Under the pieces are notes generated by a model, which searched no databases, was not told the origin of the DNA, and saw only the letters and a program-made list of their open reading frames with translations. Shown here in pieces: positions 63,343 to 64,000 of a DNA stretch of 64,000 nt. How positions within the stretch are numbered: position 1 is the first letter of the stretch; each line of letters begins with the position of its first letter. The DNA comes from Pseudoalteromonas spongiae UST010723-006 (lineage in GTDB: Bacteria; Pseudomonadota; Gammaproteobacteria; Enterobacterales; Alteromonadaceae). The DNA is taken from positions 1,909,001 to 1,973,000 of the forward strand of contig NZ_CP011039.1 in NCBI RefSeq assembly GCF_000238255.3. Reading direction: 5' to 3'. A program made the position numbers and the translations under genes.

Positions 63343-64000
63343 CTATTTATACTTCTTAATTGAAATAAATTGACTTCCACTTTCAACAAGCAGACCATAC
63401 TCTTTACCTGTGAGGAAGTACCTTGCTATGTTAAACTCACCTTGCAAATTATCATCAAACTGCAAATAGAACTCATCGCTTTTACTAACATGCTTAAACC
63501 CTTCGCCTGATGGCAGCTCAAAAACTTCATCGTTAAGCGCGTATTTAAGAATTACTGGTGTTTGGTTGTATATTAGAATTTCTTTTCCAATTTTTACTTC
63601 TATTGGTTTGACGTTTTCAATTTCTTTTGGAATTTCCACTTTTTTTGCTGGCGGCGTTTTACTTAGTTTTACTAAACCTTCCTTTTGGGCTTTCTCAAGC
63701 TCTTTTTGTAACTGCTCGGCTGCTACTTGAGACAAGACTGCTGTATTCCCTGAAAAGATCGCGCCCGCCCTCGCTAAGTCTTTTTTTAGCTCACCAGTTT
63801 TAAATGAAACATCTCCAGCCTGTATATATAGAGTATCTTTCTTCAGATCCAAATCTAGAATCTTTTTACCATTTTCAGTTATAGAAACTCTTTTTGGATC
63901 AATTTTAAGCGGCCGCTCCCCTTTTATAGTTGGGATTACTTCGTTTTTGAACCAATCTCCGAGTCCCGCATATGCGGATAGAGAGTAGCTAAAAAGCAAT
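63343..64000 (-). CDS. Exported protein, 5' end beyond window, unrecognised
   Basis: At least 219 codons; the start lies past base 64000. The visible part begins in a signal peptide (LLFSYSLSAYA, cleavage before GLGDWF). The mature part has GLGDWFKNEVIPTIKGERPLKI, a helical Lys/Glu-rich centre (QVAAEQLQKELEKAQKEG) and a beta-rich C-terminus (KEILIYNQTPVILKYALNDEVFELP). No family recognised. Probably works with the Tat-exported protein encoded just downstream. Confidence 0.6.
   Translation of the reverse strand, partial: LLFSYSLSAYAGLGDWFKNEVIPTIKGERPLKIDPKRVSITENGKKILDLDLKKDTLYIQAGDVSFKTGELKKDLARAGAIFSGNTAVLSQVAAEQLQKELEKAQKEGLVKLSKTPPAKKVEIPKEIENVKPIEVKIGKEILIYNQTPVILKYALNDEVFELPSGEGFKHVSKSDEFYLQFDDNLQGEFNIARYFLTGKEYGLLVESGSQFISIKKYK

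Overview
The window looks like a chromosomal segment of a marine gammaproteobacterium of the order Alteromonadales, most likely Pseudoalteromonas or a close relative. This rests on moderate-to-low GC, a chitinase/LPMO locus with CBM5/12 modules, a TtpC-type TonB2 operon, many TonB/secreted proteins and ordinary gammaproteobacterial housekeeping genes (dnaX-ybaB, apt, galU, polB, dinG, dusC). The genus is inferred from gene content and style, not from a search.

Layout. 1-4.1 kb: start of recQ, two small proteins, and a secreted subtilase with two PPC domains. 4.4-16.3 kb: a very large periplasmic-propeller hybrid histidine kinase, then a chitin-utilisation locus on the minus strand (GH18 chitinase with ChiC-type C-terminal domain, AA10 lytic polysaccharide monooxygenase, ChiA-type GH18 chitinase) with hairpins between the genes. 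16.8-19.7 kb: a three-gene operon, methyltransferase - HNH nuclease - NERD protein, of defence-like composition. 20.0-25.7 kb: an operon that appears to encode a closed glucosylglycerate cycle (glycerate kinase fused to a HAD phosphatase, GT81-type synthase, GH13_18 phosphorylase, GalU), behind a TTGACA promoter and a perfect CG-centred palindrome. 26-30.5 kb: a thiolase and the ybaB-dnaX-apt block; dnaX carries an in-phase A AAA AAA slippery site and a 19-Gln microsatellite.

30.6-33.0 kb: an MNIO-type RiPP (HvfABC/bufferin-like copper peptide) operon whose precursor carries 16 EGKCG motifs in a 51-bp tandem repeat, with an attenuator-like hairpin after the precursor gene. Downstream is a 41/42-codon membrane-protein gene behind a perfect FNR-type box. 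33.2-36.2 kb: dusC, a DksA/TraR-type zinc finger protein, a lipoprotein and a degenerate GGDEF protein. 36.4-45.6 kb: a complete TonB2-type energy-transduction operon (DUF3450, TtpC, ExbB, ExbD, TonB, TPR), a methyltransferase and a TonB-dependent receptor. 45.9-54.1 kb: polB, then dinG-TSUP permease-priC-HDAC-like genes, a ComFB/YbaM-like overlapping pair and a periplasmic solute-binding-like protein.

54.3-61.8 kb: a tripartite MacAB-like ABC efflux operon followed by its own NtrY-like kinase and sigma-54 activator. A 30-codon leader ORF, a candidate -24/-12 promoter and a cluster of near-perfect enhancer-like palindromes lie upstream. 61.9-64 kb: an accessory-looking, gene-poor stretch with three 19-bp direct repeats and an IS256-type transposase vestige, then two unrecognised exported-protein genes, one with a Tat-type signal and a Tyr/Gln-rich helix, the other running off the window.

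The strongest leads for new biology are the hyper-repeated EGKCG precursor operon, the glucosylglycerate cycle with its kinase-phosphatase fusion, the methyltransferase-HNH-NERD operon, and the enhancer cluster plus micro-ORF ahead of the ABC operon.
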